The notes: generated by a model not told the origin, from the letters alone. Counted from the first letter of the stretch, positions 42,104 to 51,652 are shown. The stretch is 64,000 nt of DNA from Arthrobacter cheniae (GCF_003602275.1 NZ_QZVT01000007.1:124001-188000); one strand, 5' to 3'. Numbers and translations: made by a program.

Positions 42104-42862
42104 CTACCGGAGGTAGGACGCCCCGTTGACGTCGATCACGGTGCCGCTCACCCAGAGCGGCGCCTCGGTGGCCAGCCAGGCCACGGATTCGGCTACGTCC
42201 CCGGGTGTCGCCACCCTCCCGAAGGGACTCTGCGCCCGCACTGCATCCCCGCCCGGGCCGTCGAGCACGCTCCTGCCCATGTCGGTCTCCACGAAACCCG
42301 GAGCCACCGCGGCCGCGAGGATGCCGTGGGGCGCGAGGGCGACGGCGAGCGACTGCGTCATCGCGTGGAGGCCGGCTTTGCTCGCACCGTACGCCGGCGT
42401 TATCGGCTCGCCCCGGTAGGCACCGCGCGATCCGACGCTGATCAGGCGTCCACCCGACGGACCCGAGGGACGCTCGAGGAGGTGGCGCGCCACCAGCCAG
42501 GACAGGTTTGCAGGGCCCAGCAGGTTGACGTCGATGGTCCGGCGCCAGGCCTGCTGCCAGTCGCCGAAGGAGGTGGTGTCGATGGGATGAGCCTCGAAGA
42601 TCCCTGCGTTGTTGACGAGGACGTCGACGCCACCGAGGCCTGCGACGGCGTCGTCGACAATCTGCCGACACGCGTCGGGATCACCTGCATCGCCCACCAC
42701 GACGACGTGGCCCGAGCCGGGCAATCCGCTCCGGACAGCCTCCGCTGCCGCCACGTCCCGCCCCGCGTGCACCGCGACCCGATGTCCACGGAAGGCCACT
42801 TCGTGGGCGATCGACGCGCCGATGCCTCGACTCGCCCCGGTCACCAGGATGTTCGATGTCAT
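42104..42862 (-). CDS. SDR-family oxidoreductase (FabG-like)
   Basis: 252 residues with TGASRGIGASIAHEV, NNAGIFEAHPIDT, SVGSRGAYRG and YGASKAG motifs intact, and PGFVETDMG in the C-terminal part. NAD(P)H-dependent. It lies 67 bases upstream of the SAM riboswitch on the same strand, but probably forms a separate unit. Substrate unknown. Confidence 0.88.
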   Translation of the reverse strand: MTSNILVTGASRGIGASIAHEVAFRGHRVAVHAGRDVAAAEAVRSGLPGSGHVVVVGDAGDPDACRQIVDDAVAGLGGVDVLVNNAGIFEAHPIDTTSFGDWQQAWRRTIDVNLLGPANLSWLVARHLLERPSGPSGGRLISVGSRGAYRGEPITPAYGASKAGLHAMTQSLAVALAPHGILAAAVAPGFVETDMGRSVLDGPGGDAVRAQSPFGRVATPGDVAESVAWLATEAPLWVSGTVIDVNGASYLR

Positions 42863-42990
42863 GGATCAGACGCTACAACGTGCACGGGCCGGACGCCCCG
42901 AGACGTGCAGCTATGGACACCCTGCCCGAACCCGCTGTGAGCCTTGCTACGCTGAAAGGCCATGCCCGAGAACTCCGCCGAAGGAGCCCG

Positions 42991-43362
42991 ATGGACCCGT
43001 TCGACGCCCGTATCGACAGCGGGATGCTGATTCTGCGCTGGCGGCGTGGGGTCGAGATCACCCACTCACGCGCTGTGGCTGCAGCCCGGGCGCTCGCGGA
43101 ATTCCACGGTCCAACAGCCCTGCCGCTCCTTGTCCACATGCACGGAATCAGCGGCGTGACACCGGAGGCGCGCATAGGGATGATGGGCTACCGCGGCTTC
43201 TCGCGGGTCGCGCTGGTCGGCGAGGACGTCATCGACGAGGTGATGTCCGGCTTCTCGCACCGCTCCCCCACGACCACGCGCTACTTCACCTCGGAGCCTG
43301 ACGCCGTGGCGTGGCTCATGGACAGCAGCGCAGCCCCTGCGAAGGCACCCGGGTTCGACTGA
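42991..43362 (+). CDS. STAS-like (DUF7793-type) protein, 123 residues
   Basis: Starts MDPFDARIDSGMLILRWRRG; AAGGAG lies 4 bases before the ATG at 42991, which decides against upstream ATGs. The layout (beta-rich N-terminus, VEITHSRAVAAARALAEFHG, then LLVHMHGISGVTPEAR and a C-terminal AVAWLMD helix) resembles small SpoIIAA/STAS-like proteins of Actinobacteria. Function unknown. Confidence 0.7.
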   Translation: MDPFDARIDSGMLILRWRRGVEITHSRAVAAARALAEFHGPTALPLLVHMHGISGVTPEARIGMMGYRGFSRVALVGEDVIDEVMSGFSHRSPTTTRYFTSEPDAVAWLMDSSAAPAKAPGFD

Positions 43363-43448
43363 CCTGCTCCTGGTTCGACCAGGGCAGCACCTGCGCAACC
43401 CCGCCGGCGTCGTTGACCGCCCTGTGCGGCGAATGCCAGAGTGACTGC

Positions 43449-43742
43449 ATGAGCACCGATCATCCCGGAGTCGAGGTCAGCACCGACGAGGCGAAGAGCC
43501 GTTACGTCGCCACGCTCAACGGCGATCCGGTCGGCTTCGCCGCATACGAGCGGTCCGGCGACACGATCGTCTTCACGCACACCGTCGTCGACGAGGAACT
43601 CGAGGGCCAGGGCGTCGGAAGCACGCTCATCCGGCACGCCCTCGACGACTCCCGTCTCCGGCGCCTCACCGTCGTGCCGGAGTGCGAATTCGTGGTGGCG
43701 TTCATCGAGGACCACCCCGAGTACCGGGATCTGACCGGTTAG
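43449..43742 (+). CDS. GNAT-like acetyltransferase, YjdJ type
   Basis: 97 residues; VGFAAYERSGDTIVFTHTVV, then EELEGQGVGSTLIRHALDD (the acetyl-CoA-binding Q/RxxGxG/A motif) and VVPECEFVVAFIEDHPEY, the CxFVxxxIxxHPEY signature of the Gcn5-related YjdJ/DUF4442-size small acetyltransferases. Substrate unknown. Lies 86 bases downstream of the STAS-like gene. Confidence 0.85.
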   Translation: MSTDHPGVEVSTDEAKSRYVATLNGDPVGFAAYERSGDTIVFTHTVVDEELEGQGVGSTLIRHALDDSRLRRLTVVPECEFVVAFIEDHPEYRDLTG

Positions 43743-43769
43743 GCCCACCCGACATGCCGCCCGCGGCAG

Positions 43770-44531
43770 CTAGAACTGGATGCCGCGGCTGAGCCCGCCG
43801 TCGATCAGCAGGTTGGCGCCGGTGGTTCGGCTGGAGCGCGGGCTCGCCAGGAAGACGACGGCGTCCGCCACCTCCTGCGGCGTGCCCATGCGGCCCGTCG
43901 GGTTCAGGCCCATCGCGGTCGCGAAGAACTCGGGGTTGCCGGCCTCGATGCCCTGCCACACTCCGCCCTCGTGGTACGTGTTGCCGGGCGAGACGGTGTT
44001 GGCGCGGATGCCCTGTGCGGCGAGCTGGAAGGCGAGGCCGGCCATGTAGGCGATCAGGGCGGATTTCACCGTCCCGTAGGGGCCGGAGGCGAAGTCCACC
44101 TCGCGGCCGGAAACGCTCGAGATCGCGGTGATCGACGGCGTCGAGCTCTTCCCGAGATAGGGCAGCGAAGCCTTCACGAGACGCACCGTACCGAGGAGGT
44201 CCACCCGCAGGCTCTCCTCCCAGTTCGCCTCGGTGTCCTCGATCGCCAGGGCGCTGACATTGCTCACCACAGCATCGATGCCACCGAAGTCCGCCGCCAC
44301 GGTGTCGACCCAGGCCGGCACCGCCAGGCTGTCGCCGACGTCGAGCACGTAACCGGTGACACGACCCGCCGACGACGCAAGGGCCTCCTCCGTCGCCGCC
44401 ACCTCCCCGGCGTCGCGCGCACAGAACGCAACGTTCACGCCCTCCTGCGCGAAGGATTGCACGATCGCGCGGCCGATGCCCTTGGTCCCGCCGGTGACGA
44501 GGGCGGTGGTGCCGGTCAGATGCAGGTCCAT
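43770..44531 (-). CDS. SDR-family oxidoreductase
   Basis: 253 residues: [34 protein letters not shown] (NAG replaced by NVS), [20 protein letters not shown] (Ser and YxxxK present). The NAG-to-NVS change at the substrate pocket is unusual but occurs in the family. It begins 49 bases after the formamidase stop on the same strand, so it is probably the formamidase's operon partner. Confidence 0.85.
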   Translation of the reverse strand: MDLHLTGTTALVTGGTKGIGRAIVQSFAQEGVNVAFCARDAGEVAATEEALASSAGRVTGYVLDVGDSLAVPAWVDTVAADFGGIDAVVSNVSALAIEDTEANWEESLRVDLLGTVRLVKASLPYLGKSSTPSITAISSVSGREVDFASGPYGTVKSALIAYMAGLAFQLAAQGIRANTVSPGNTYHEGGVWQGIEAGNPEFFATAMGLNPTGRMGTPQEVADAVVFLASPRSSRTTGANLLIDGGLSRGIQF

Positions 44532-44580
44532 GGTTGTCCTTCAGTCGGGTTGCGGTGTTTCGCTGGAACAGGGACGCCGG

Positions 44581-45582
44581 TCAGCGCAGCTCGGCGCCCT
44601 GCCGTCGCAGGTGCGCATGGAGCCCGCCGTAGGCATCAGCGGCTGGGAAGAGTGCCTTCGGGGCCTTCACCACCACGCTGTAGTTGACGTCCACGGCGTT
44701 GGCGATCGGCGCGAGCGCCGTCTGGGTCAGGAGCTGGTAGGCGTCCAGCTGGTGCAGCCCGAAGAGGTCGCCGAACCACCGCACCATCTCCACCTGCCCG
44801 ATGCGCCATGAATCCTCCATCGGTCGCGATGACCCGACGGCGCCCCAGTGGTAGTCCGTCTCGAAGCGTGGCCAGGCGGGAGCACCACCCTTGACGAGTT
44901 CCACGATGATCGTCGAGTGCATGGCGCCCTCGACGGCGGTGCCGCAGGCCTCGCCCTCGCCCTGGCGGTAGTGCCCGTCCCCGATGGAGAACAGGGCCCC
45001 CTCGACGTTCACGCCGAGGTAGACCGTGGTGCCGGCCTTCACGTCCGGGGCGTCCATGTTGCCGCCGAACCGCTCGGGCACCAGGCTCGAGCGCACCTCG
45101 CCGCCGGGGGGCGCGACACCGACGGTCCCGAGCATCGGTTCGAGCGGCAGCGCGACCTCGAAATCACCCAGACGTGACTGGAAGCCGACCGTCCGCCGCT
45201 CCGTGTCCACGTGGTAGATCCACGTGATGTCGGCCAACGGTTCCTGCAGGGTGGCCGTTCGGTCGGTGCTCGTGAGGCCGCCGAAGAACGGGATGGTAGC
45301 CGAGGCGCCGTAGGACCGGGCCGGCGTGAGGTCCACGATGTGGAGCGCCAGCGTGTCACCTGGTTCCGCGCCCTCGACATAGAAGGGACCGGTCTGTGGG
45401 TTGACGAAATTCAGGTCCACCTTCTCCCCCGACACGTCGTCCACCGAGGTGAGGGCGTTGTTGAAAGCATCCTCGGACCAGAGCCTGAGCGCAGTGCCGG
45501 GCTGGACCGTCAGAACCGGGGCACTACCGCCGAAGGTGTACACCAGCTGGTCCCGGCGCGGATGGTACTCGATGATCTCCAT
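44581..45582 (-). CDS. Acetamidase/formamidase-family protein
   Basis: 333 residues of the FmdA/AmdA family: GAEPGDTLALHIVDLTPA, IPFFGG, PLEPMLGTVGVAPPGG, RFGGNMDAPDVKAGTTVYLG, and IGDGHYRQGEGEACGTAVEG. The conserved GDGHxxQGDGE metal/active-site loop is complete (QGEGE here). It hydrolyses short amides to ammonia and an acid. It leads a two-gene unit with the SDR and adds to the window's amide-nitrogen theme. Confidence 0.87.
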   Translation of the reverse strand: MEIIEYHPRRDQLVYTFGGSAPVLTVQPGTALRLWSEDAFNNALTSVDDVSGEKVDLNFVNPQTGPFYVEGAEPGDTLALHIVDLTPARSYGASATIPFFGGLTSTDRTATLQEPLADITWIYHVDTERRTVGFQSRLGDFEVALPLEPMLGTVGVAPPGGEVRSSLVPERFGGNMDAPDVKAGTTVYLGVNVEGALFSIGDGHYRQGEGEACGTAVEGAMHSTIIVELVKGGAPAWPRFETDYHWGAVGSSRPMEDSWRIGQVEMVRWFGDLFGLHQLDAYQLLTQTALAPIANAVDVNYSVVVKAPKALFPAADAYGGLHAHLRRQGAELR

Positions 45583-45639
45583 GACCGGATGCTACGGGTA
45601 GGCTCCAGTCGCGACAAGGGTCGTAGCAGGCCGCTTCTG

Positions 45640-46572
45640 CTACCCACCCGGCCAGGCCCGGGCATCGTCGCCCGGCGGCACGGGTGGCCTGCCCAGGTAG
45701 CGTCGGTTCTGGACCGGGAAGTCGGTGGTGACTGCATCGACACCGAGATCCACGACGGCCTGCACGTCCTCGGCCGAGTTCACCGTGTACACGCTCACGG
45801 CAAGCCCTGCCCGATGCACCCTCGCGACATCCCGGGCGGTGAGGCGCCGGTAGTTCGTGCCGATCGAGTGGGCGTAGGTGGCTAGGGCCGCCAGCACCCC
45901 GGCGCTCGGCACCGCTCCGATGAGCTGCTGTAGCGGAACCTCGGGTGCCAGTGCGGAGAACGCGCGGTTCGAGGCCGCGTCGAAGCCGATCACCTGGACC
46001 TTGCCGGCGGTCACCAGCGCCCGCCAGGCAGGATGATTGAGCAACCTGTCCGCGACGAGCTGCTCGATGCCGGGTGAGTTCCGTGGCGTCTTGATCTCGA
46101 TGTAGACGCCTGCTCCGCCGGCCTCGGCGTCAACGGCGTCGTCGAGGTGCGGGATGCGCTCACCCTTGAACCGCTCGTCGAAGGAGGAACCGGCGTCGAG
46201 CTGCTGGAGCTCGGCCCAGGTGAAGGTCGTGATGGGATCGGACGCGCGTCCGGGGAAGATGTTCTCCACGTCGGTGGTGCGGGCGGGTGTGTCGTCGTGG
46301 AAGAGGAAGGGGACGCCGTCGGCGCTGAGCTGGACGTCGACCTCGATGAAGTCAGCCCCCGATAAGCGACCCTCGATGAAGGCAGCGACAGTGTTCTCCG
46401 GCGCTGTTCCCCCGGCGCCCCGGTGACCGACAAGGACCGGTCCGTTCACCGACCGCTTCCCTGCGCGACGACCACCCCTGGCGCCGATGGGCCTGACCTG
46501 CGCAGGCCCTGCAAGGCGCGAGAACCCGACGGCCATCGCGGAGCGGATGGAGCGGGCAGTACGGGACAGCAT
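45640..46572 (-). CDS. Glycerophosphodiester phosphodiesterase
   Basis: 310 residues; the GDPD catalytic set is GHRGAGGTAPENTVAAF, DFIEVDVQLSADGVPFLFHD and YIEIKTPRN, with the C-terminal YTVNSAEDVQAVVDLGVDAV. An Arg-rich N-terminal segment (SRTARSIRSAMAVGFSRLAG) could be a weak membrane-targeting region. Hydrolyses glycerophosphodiesters to glycerol-3-phosphate and an alcohol. The start at 46572 is tentative; the frame is open to 46764. Confidence 0.85.
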   Translation of the reverse strand: MLSRTARSIRSAMAVGFSRLAGPAQVRPIGARGGRRAGKRSVNGPVLVGHRGAGGTAPENTVAAFIEGRLSGADFIEVDVQLSADGVPFLFHDDTPARTTDVENIFPGRASDPITTFTWAELQQLDAGSSFDERFKGERIPHLDDAVDAEAGGAGVYIEIKTPRNSPGIEQLVADRLLNHPAWRALVTAGKVQVIGFDAASNRAFSALAPEVPLQQLIGAVPSAGVLAALATYAHSIGTNYRRLTARDVARVHRAGLAVSVYTVNSAEDVQAVVDLGVDAVTTDFPVQNRRYLGRPPVPPGDDARAWPGG

Positions 46573-46684
46573 GGGTGGATCCCTTCGGTCACGCCGGTGA
46601 CAGGAAGCGCCGAACGCACTCCCACTGGTTCGACAGCGTCGGACAGACCTGCGGTCGTCCCGGGTGCGGGCACCTGTGGAAGTG

Positions 46685-47341
46685 TCACACGGAGTCCTGC
46701 AGGCAGGAGCTGAGGCGCCTGATGCCGTCACGGATGCGGGTCTTGGCGGTCGGCACCGGAACACCCAAGTGGTCGGCTACCTGCACGTAGGTCATGCCGG
46801 CGTAGTAGGCGAGCTCGATCGCCTCACGCTGCACAGGGGTAAGTGCCTTTAGACAGGACCTGACGGAATCGCTTTCAGCTCGTTGAAGAACGGTGTCCGC
46901 TACCTGGTCGTAGTCGACGTCACGATTCTTGATTCCCCACCGCAGGTCCCTGGCACGGTGCGCCTGCTCGGCACGGACTCTATCCACCGCGCGGCGGTGC
47001 GCGAGAGTCATCATCCACGACATGCCCGAGCCCTGGACAGGATCGAAGCGGGCTGCGTCACCGACCCATAGGGCAAGGAACACATCCTGCGTGGTCTCGG
47101 CGCTCAGCTCCACGTCCACCAGGACCTTGCGCACAAGCCCGTACACGCGGTGCGCGGTGCGTTCATACAGGTCGTCGAACGCCCGCACGTCGCCGTCGGC
47201 GACACGCATCAGCAGGGCACCCACGTCACAGACGTGCCCGCCGGCACCGGCACGCGGTCCCGCTGCGTCAGGCGCAGCGCGCGCACCTGTCGAAGACGCG
47301 CGTGTAGGAGGGGCGAGGATGGGCAGCTGAGCAGTGAGCAT
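46685..47341 (-). CDS. ECF sigma factor (SigK-like)
   Basis: 218 residues. Region 2 (FDDLYERTAHRVYGLVRKVL ... TTQDVFLALW) and region 4 (CLKALTPVQREAIELAYYAG, MTYVQVADHLGVPVPTAKTR) are intact. A 35-residue Ala/Pro-rich arm precedes region 2. No anti-sigma gene is adjacent, unlike sigK-rskA, so its control is not visible here. It could serve a stress regulon elsewhere. Confidence 0.9.
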   Translation of the reverse strand: MLTAQLPILAPPTRASSTGARAAPDAAGPRAGAGGHVCDVGALLMRVADGDVRAFDDLYERTAHRVYGLVRKVLVDVELSAETTQDVFLALWVGDAARFDPVQGSGMSWMMTLAHRRAVDRVRAEQAHRARDLRWGIKNRDVDYDQVADTVLQRAESDSVRSCLKALTPVQREAIELAYYAGMTYVQVADHLGVPVPTAKTRIRDGIRRLSSCLQDSV

Positions 47342-47660
47342 ATGACTGAGACCTTCTGGAAACCACTGCGTTCAACCAGGTGTTCACGACGCGGTGCGCC
47401 GCGATCCACCTGATGCGAAGCAACCTTAGTACATTCCGGCAAGCCACGACCGGTTCATTCTCATACGCCACAGACTCCGAGCCCTCGTCAGGGTCGGCCC
47501 CTCAGGCGGTCCGACCGTCCACATCACCCGAGCCGGACACGTGGACCCCGACGCACTCGTCCTGCCCCAGACTGCCTGGTCCGCTGTTCACCTCCTTCAC
47601 ATCTTCATCCCATAACCTGCAGCCACCCCCACGTCCGGCGCCACATCCTGAGGAGACATC
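47342..47660. other. 319-base gap, no gene supported
   Basis: Divergent promoter space between the ECF sigma gene and the 79-residue ORF. A 94-codon frame (47380-47664) ends in ATGA overlap with that ORF but its Pro/Ser-rich product and lack of a ribosome site argue against it. No inverted repeat stands out. Confidence 0.4.
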
Positions 47661-47900
47661 ATGAACAGCAGACTCACTCCCGCAGAACAGTTTCCCGCCG
47701 ACCTCCTTGTCCTGGACGACACCGAGATCCAGGTCCTCCACAGCCGCATTCAACGACAGCTCGACCACGAATACGCCTGTGCGTTGGAAGCCGACCCCGA
47801 AACCGAATTCCGCCATGCCGAACTCATAGAGGAATTCGACCGTCGCGATGCCCAACCCTCCACCCGGCGCCCTGCCCTCCACCTCATGGCGGAACTCTGA
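47661..47900 (+). CDS. Hypothetical protein, 79 residues
   Basis: MNSRLTPAEQFPADLLVLDD at the N-terminus, then a helical charged segment IQVLHSRIQRQLDHEYACAL and an acidic-to-basic tail. GAGGAGA before the ATG at 47661 supports translation. No recognised domain; a helical hairpin seems likely. It is between the ECF sigma and the GAF genes, with a 292-base gap downstream. Confidence 0.6.
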   Translation: MNSRLTPAEQFPADLLVLDDTEIQVLHSRIQRQLDHEYACALEADPETEFRHAELIEEFDRRDAQPSTRRPALHLMAEL

Positions 47901-48192
47901 CCGCCTACGACGAGCACTCCTGGAGCCGGGCCATGACGCCTGCCCCTGGGCTACAGCTGACATGGCGACCTTGCCCACCTCGTCAGGCGCACTCGTCGCC
48001 GCGTAACCGGCGGATGCGGTGGGAGTGCGGGGTCGGCCTGATGCAGGTTCAGGGCTCCTTGTCGACGCCAGGTTCCGGACAGAGGGCCACATGCCCCACA
48101 GGCCTGCCGAACTCTAGGGTTAATAGGGTGAAAGCGGCACTCCCAGGGTTCTGGTGCAGGGGTTGCGCGCAGGGACTGACGGAGGTCTGAAC

Positions 48193-49077
48193 ATGTTGGA
48201 CGACTATGTGCAGCAGTGGAGCGCGATCCAGTCGGTGCGGGCAGCCGACATGGCCTTCGACGACGTCTTCATGACCTACTTCAGCCTTACCGGGGAAGCC
48301 GACGAACTCGACGTCGAAGGATACCTCGCAGGCCTGGTGGTACTCCCGACGGTGGAACGCAACCTGGTAGCCCACGCCATCAACGAGCTGCTGGACCACA
48401 CCGGTTCCACGGCGGACGGCGCGCACTACAGCGATGAGGACGCAACCTGCGCGTCCGGGTACAGGGATTATCTCCGTACCCTCACCCTTTCTCCTGACGG
48501 GTACGACTTCAGCGCCCCGCCGGTCGGGGACCATAGCACCAGCACTCCCGCAGGGACCGGACCTGATACCTCCCTTGATTCCGCACGAGGGGATGAGGAG
48601 AACGCCGACCTGGATGAGGCCGAGTTCCGCCGATGCGAGGCTCTCCACGAAACGGGCCTCCTCGAAACGGGCGCCGAAGAACGCTTCGACCGGATCACCC
48701 GGCAGGCCCGCGAGCACTTCGGTGTCAGCTCGGCGTCGATCGCCCTCATCACCAGGGACCGGCAGGTCATCAAGTCCGTCGTCGGGCCGATCGGTCAGGA
48801 CCTGCCACGGGATGTCGCCCTGTGCGCGCGGACCATCGAGAAGAACCGCACCCTGGTTATCCCCGATGCGAGCGCAGACCCCGGTTGGCGGGATCATCCG
48901 CTGGTTGCAGCGGGGCCCAGAATCCGCTTCTACGCCGGCCATCCCCTCTGCACTGCGGGCGGATGGCGCATCGGCACACTGTGCCTCATCGATGACCGGC
49001 CGCGGATCTTCACGGAGGACGACGAGCGCATGCTCAGGCGTTTCACTGCGCAGGTGCAACTCGAACTGTGGGTCTGA
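48193..49077 (+). CDS. GAF-domain protein with N-terminal uncharacterised module
   Basis: 294 residues. Residues ~10-65 (VRAADMAFDDVFMTYFSLTG ... LAGLVVLPTVERNLVAHAIN ELL) match a complete 86-residue protein encoded at 49154-49414. A linker follows, then a GAF domain at ~145-290 (FDRITRQAREHFGVSSASIA, LCARTIEKNRTLVIPDASAD, FYAGHPLCTAGGWRIGTLCL) of the type preceding histidine kinases. No output domain follows, so signalling probably goes to partners. GGAGG before the ATG at 48193. A 20-codon frame with a CxxC (48128-48190) lies just upstream. Confidence 0.8.
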   Translation: MLDDYVQQWSAIQSVRAADMAFDDVFMTYFSLTGEADELDVEGYLAGLVVLPTVERNLVAHAINELLDHTGSTADGAHYSDEDATCASGYRDYLRTLTLSPDGYDFSAPPVGDHSTSTPAGTGPDTSLDSARGDEENADLDEAEFRRCEALHETGLLETGAEERFDRITRQAREHFGVSSASIALITRDRQVIKSVVGPIGQDLPRDVALCARTIEKNRTLVIPDASADPGWRDHPLVAAGPRIRFYAGHPLCTAGGWRIGTLCLIDDRPRIFTEDDERMLRRFTAQVQLELWV

Positions 49078-49153
49078 GGACCCGGGTCGAAGGACTCAGG
49101 GCGCCGAGCGAACGCTACGAAAGCATCATCTCGAACACCGGCTCGGGTTGTGG

Positions 49154-49414
49154 TCAGACGCCGACGTCCACCCCGAAGGGAGCACGCGGCAGGGGTGGTA
49201 TCTCGTCGATGAGCTCGTTCACGGCGACCGCGATGAGGTCGCATTCAAGCGGGGGCAGGACGATCAGCCCGTTCAGGTAGGCGTCCAGCTCGTACTCGTC
49301 GACGGATCCGGTCACTCCGAAGTAGCGGACCCAGATGCTCTGTACGTCGAGATCGGCAGCACGGATCGCAAGGCAGGTCATCTGCCGCTGCCGGTCCAGG
49401 CCCGAGGTGTCCAT
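49154..49414 (-). CDS. 86-residue stand-alone copy of the pre-GAF module
   Basis: Reads MDTSGLDRQRQMTCLAIRAA then VQSIWVRYFGVTGSVDEYEL, DAYLNGLIVLPPLECDLIAV and AVNELIDEI. It shares the RAADxxxxxVxxxYFxxTG-x-xDExxLDxYLxGLxVLPPxExxLxAxAxNELxD pattern with residues ~15-70 of the GAF protein at 48193. Coupled by ATGA to the GAF-ANTAR gene upstream. Function unknown; probably an adaptor between sensory proteins. Confidence 0.75.
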   Translation of the reverse strand: MDTSGLDRQRQMTCLAIRAADLDVQSIWVRYFGVTGSVDEYELDAYLNGLIVLPPLECDLIAVAVNELIDEIPPLPRAPFGVDVGV

Positions 49415-50142
49415 CAGCGTGTCTCGCTGGTGTCGGTGCCGTTCCTTCGCTGCGCAATGAATGCCGCGGTCTCCCTCATGGGCGCCCGTGCTGCACCCGA
49501 GAGCCGCGTGATGCGTGCCAGGGCTTCGTCGCGGTCCAGGTCGTGGCGTTCCATCAGAACTCCTCGGGCTATGCCGATGATGTCCCGGGACGCGAGGGAG
49601 TCCTTGACCTCGTCGCTGATACGTTGCGGGGTGTCGCTGGCCTGCACATGCCCCAGCAGGGCCGCCGCCGACTTTGCCAGCTTCGTCAGGAGGCGCTGAT
49701 CATCGACGTCGAAGGCATCGGGCGAGCCCGAATACACCTTCATGGCCCCGATACTGTCGCTTCCTCGGATCAGGGGAACACTGAGGCAGGAACGCACTCC
49801 CGCCTCGGTCGCAGCGCTTGCCCAGTCCTTCCACCGGGTGTCGGTGGCGGTATCGGCGATGATGACCGGCTGGGCTTGCGCCCAGGCGGTGAGGCAAGGG
49901 CCTTCGCCCAGGCTGTACTGCAGGGTGTCTGCTTGGAGGACTTTCGCGTCGGTCGCACCGACGCTGGTCCGATTGCCGTCCTGGATGAGGCTGACGCCGG
50001 CACCCTCGGCTCCGCCGATGACATCCTGTGCGACGTCCGCCAGGGCGTCGACGGCATCCTGGGCAGTGCCGTCCGAAAGAAGATACCGCTTCGTCCTGCC
50101 GATGATCACACCGATCTCATCGACCTGGGGTGTGGCGTTCAT
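49414..50142 (-). CDS. GAF-ANTAR RNA-binding regulator
   Basis: 242 residues. GAF domain at ~15-165 (ADVAQDVIGGAEGAGVSLIQ, YSLGEGPCLTAWAQAQPVII, SVPLIRGSDSIGAMKVYSGS) and a C-terminal ANTAR helical bundle (IIGIARGVLMERHDLDRDEA, LARITRLS). ANTAR proteins bind paired hairpins in nascent RNA and prevent termination. The ATG at 50142 follows GAGG and is preferred over 50154. The effector and RNA targets are not visible here. Confidence 0.88.
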   Translation of the reverse strand: MNATPQVDEIGVIIGRTKRYLLSDGTAQDAVDALADVAQDVIGGAEGAGVSLIQDGNRTSVGATDAKVLQADTLQYSLGEGPCLTAWAQAQPVIIADTATDTRWKDWASAATEAGVRSCLSVPLIRGSDSIGAMKVYSGSPDAFDVDDQRLLTKLAKSAAALLGHVQASDTPQRISDEVKDSLASRDIIGIARGVLMERHDLDRDEALARITRLSGAARAPMRETAAFIAQRRNGTDTSETR

Positions 50143-50359
50143 GCCGAACCTCATCTGGTTCCTGCGGAGGTATCACCCCGCGACGGATGGCTGTCTGCTC
50201 AACCCAGGACAACCGTGAAGTGGTCACCCCGATACGCATACTGTAGCTGTAGCCGGCGTGGACCGCGCAGGGCTCGAAAGGGAGCATATTGCCCCCACGG
50301 AGAGGTTCAACATGCATCCCCTGGGCCATCAGCGTCATGACCAGCGGTGGGTGTGTTCC

Positions 50360-51652
50360 TCAGGCTCGACCACGCAGGATCAGGTTCCAGTAGACCTTCG
50401 GAAGCACCACGCGCTCGGCGATGAAGGTCAGCCTCCGCTCGCGGGCCAGGTTGTTCCAGCCCGGCACGGTCGGCATCGGTGTGTACTTGTCGTCGAACTC
50501 GGAGAACACCACGGTGTTCCGGCTGACGACGAAGGGGCAGGCCGAGTAGTGGTTGTATTTCGACGTGGGCTTCTTGCCCTTCAGCACGGCCTTCAGGTTC
50601 TTCGCGAGGACCTTCGTCTGCATGCGCAGCGCGGCACCGGACTTCGAGTTCAGGGTGGAGGCGGCATCACCGAGTGACCAGATGGTGGGGAAGCGTGTGT
50701 GCCGCAGGATCACGGGATCCACCTCCACGAATCCGCCGCGGTTACCGGGTGCAGGGAGGTCCGTGCGCTTCAGCCAATTGGGGGCGGACTGTGGCGGAAC
50801 GGCGTGGAGGACGTCGTAGCCGAGGGTCTCCGACGTACCGGCGATCGTGTTCGTGAGGTCGACGGTCCGGGCGTCGGGATCGACGGACGTGAGCTCGGTG
50901 CTGAAGCGCACCTCGATCCCGTACTCCGCGATCTTCCGGTTGAGCTCGTCGTCGATCAGGTCCATGCCGAAGATGGTCGGCGTCGAGACGGCCAGGACCA
51001 CCCGGATGTCGTCCAGTACGCCCTGGCGCCGCCAATGGTCGCACGCAAGGTACATGGGCTTTTGCGCCGCCCCGTCACAGGAGGCCGGACCAGGCGGCTG
51101 GGTGAACACCACGGTGCCGTGCGTCAGGTCTTTGAGGAGCTTCCAGGCCTTCGGTGCCAGCTCGTACTCGTAGTTCGAGGCGCCGAACGGGCCTTCCATC
51201 GCCTCCTTGAGGCCGGGGATGGAGGACCAGTCGTTCTGGATGCCGGGGCAGACCACCAGGTGGTCGTAGGTGACGGCGGAACCGGACTCGAGCAGCACCG
51301 TGTTGGCACCGGTACTGACGTCCGTGGCCTTGTCCTGGATCCAGGTGACCCCCTGCGGCATCACCGAGGACTGCAGGCGCACGGCCTCGAACGCGTCCGC
51401 CGTCCCGCCTGCGATATGGGAGAAGAGCGGTTGATAGAAGTGGCGACTGCGCGGCTCGATCACCGCGATGTCCTTCAGCCGATACCGGCGCAGGCGCGCG
51501 GCGAGCGATACGCCCGCATTGCCGCCACCGATGATGAGCACCTGGTGGTGGCGTTTCTCCCCTGGGCCGGGGATGACGGGGACTGTGCGGCCTGCGGGTG
51601 CGGACTTCGTGCTGGATCCGATGACAGCTACCTCTTCTGTGTCGCCCTGCAT
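50360..51652 (-). CDS. SQR-like FAD/NAD(P)-dependent oxidoreductase
   Basis: 430 residues. FAD motif HQVLIIGGGNAGVSLAARLR near residue 37, then SHIAGGTADAFEAVRLQSSV, the FTQPPGPASCDGAAQKPMYL segment containing the catalytic-type Cys of sulfide:quinone oxidoreductases, and WSLGDAASTLNSKSGAALRM for FAD binding. It oxidises sulfide or reduced thiols and passes electrons to quinone at the membrane. A short N-terminal arm precedes the FAD domain, so the start may lie closer to the motif. Confidence 0.83.
   Translation of the reverse strand: MQGDTEEVAVIGSSTKSAPAGRTVPVIPGPGEKRHHQVLIIGGGNAGVSLAARLRRYRLKDIAVIEPRSRHFYQPLFSHIAGGTADAFEAVRLQSSVMPQGVTWIQDKATDVSTGANTVLLESGSAVTYDHLVVCPGIQNDWSSIPGLKEAMEGPFGASNYEYELAPKAWKLLKDLTHGTVVFTQPPGPASCDGAAQKPMYLACDHWRRQGVLDDIRVVLAVSTPTIFGMDLIDDELNRKIAEYGIEVRFSTELTSVDPDARTVDLTNTIAGTSETLGYDVLHAVPPQSAPNWLKRTDLPAPGNRGGFVEVDPVILRHTRFPTIWSLGDAASTLNSKSGAALRMQTKVLAKNLKAVLKGKKPTSKYNHYSACPFVVSRNTVVFSEFDDKYTPMPTVPGWNNLARERRLTFIAERVVLPKVYWNLILRGRA

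Noticed and set aside
47380-47664. 94-codon frame overlapping the 79-residue gene start
   Set aside because: Pro/Ser-rich translation, no ribosome site; the downstream gene has a much better start.
48128-48190. 20-codon GTG frame with WCRGC just before the GAF gene
   Set aside because: Could be a leader peptide, but no ribosome site and no conservation evidence.
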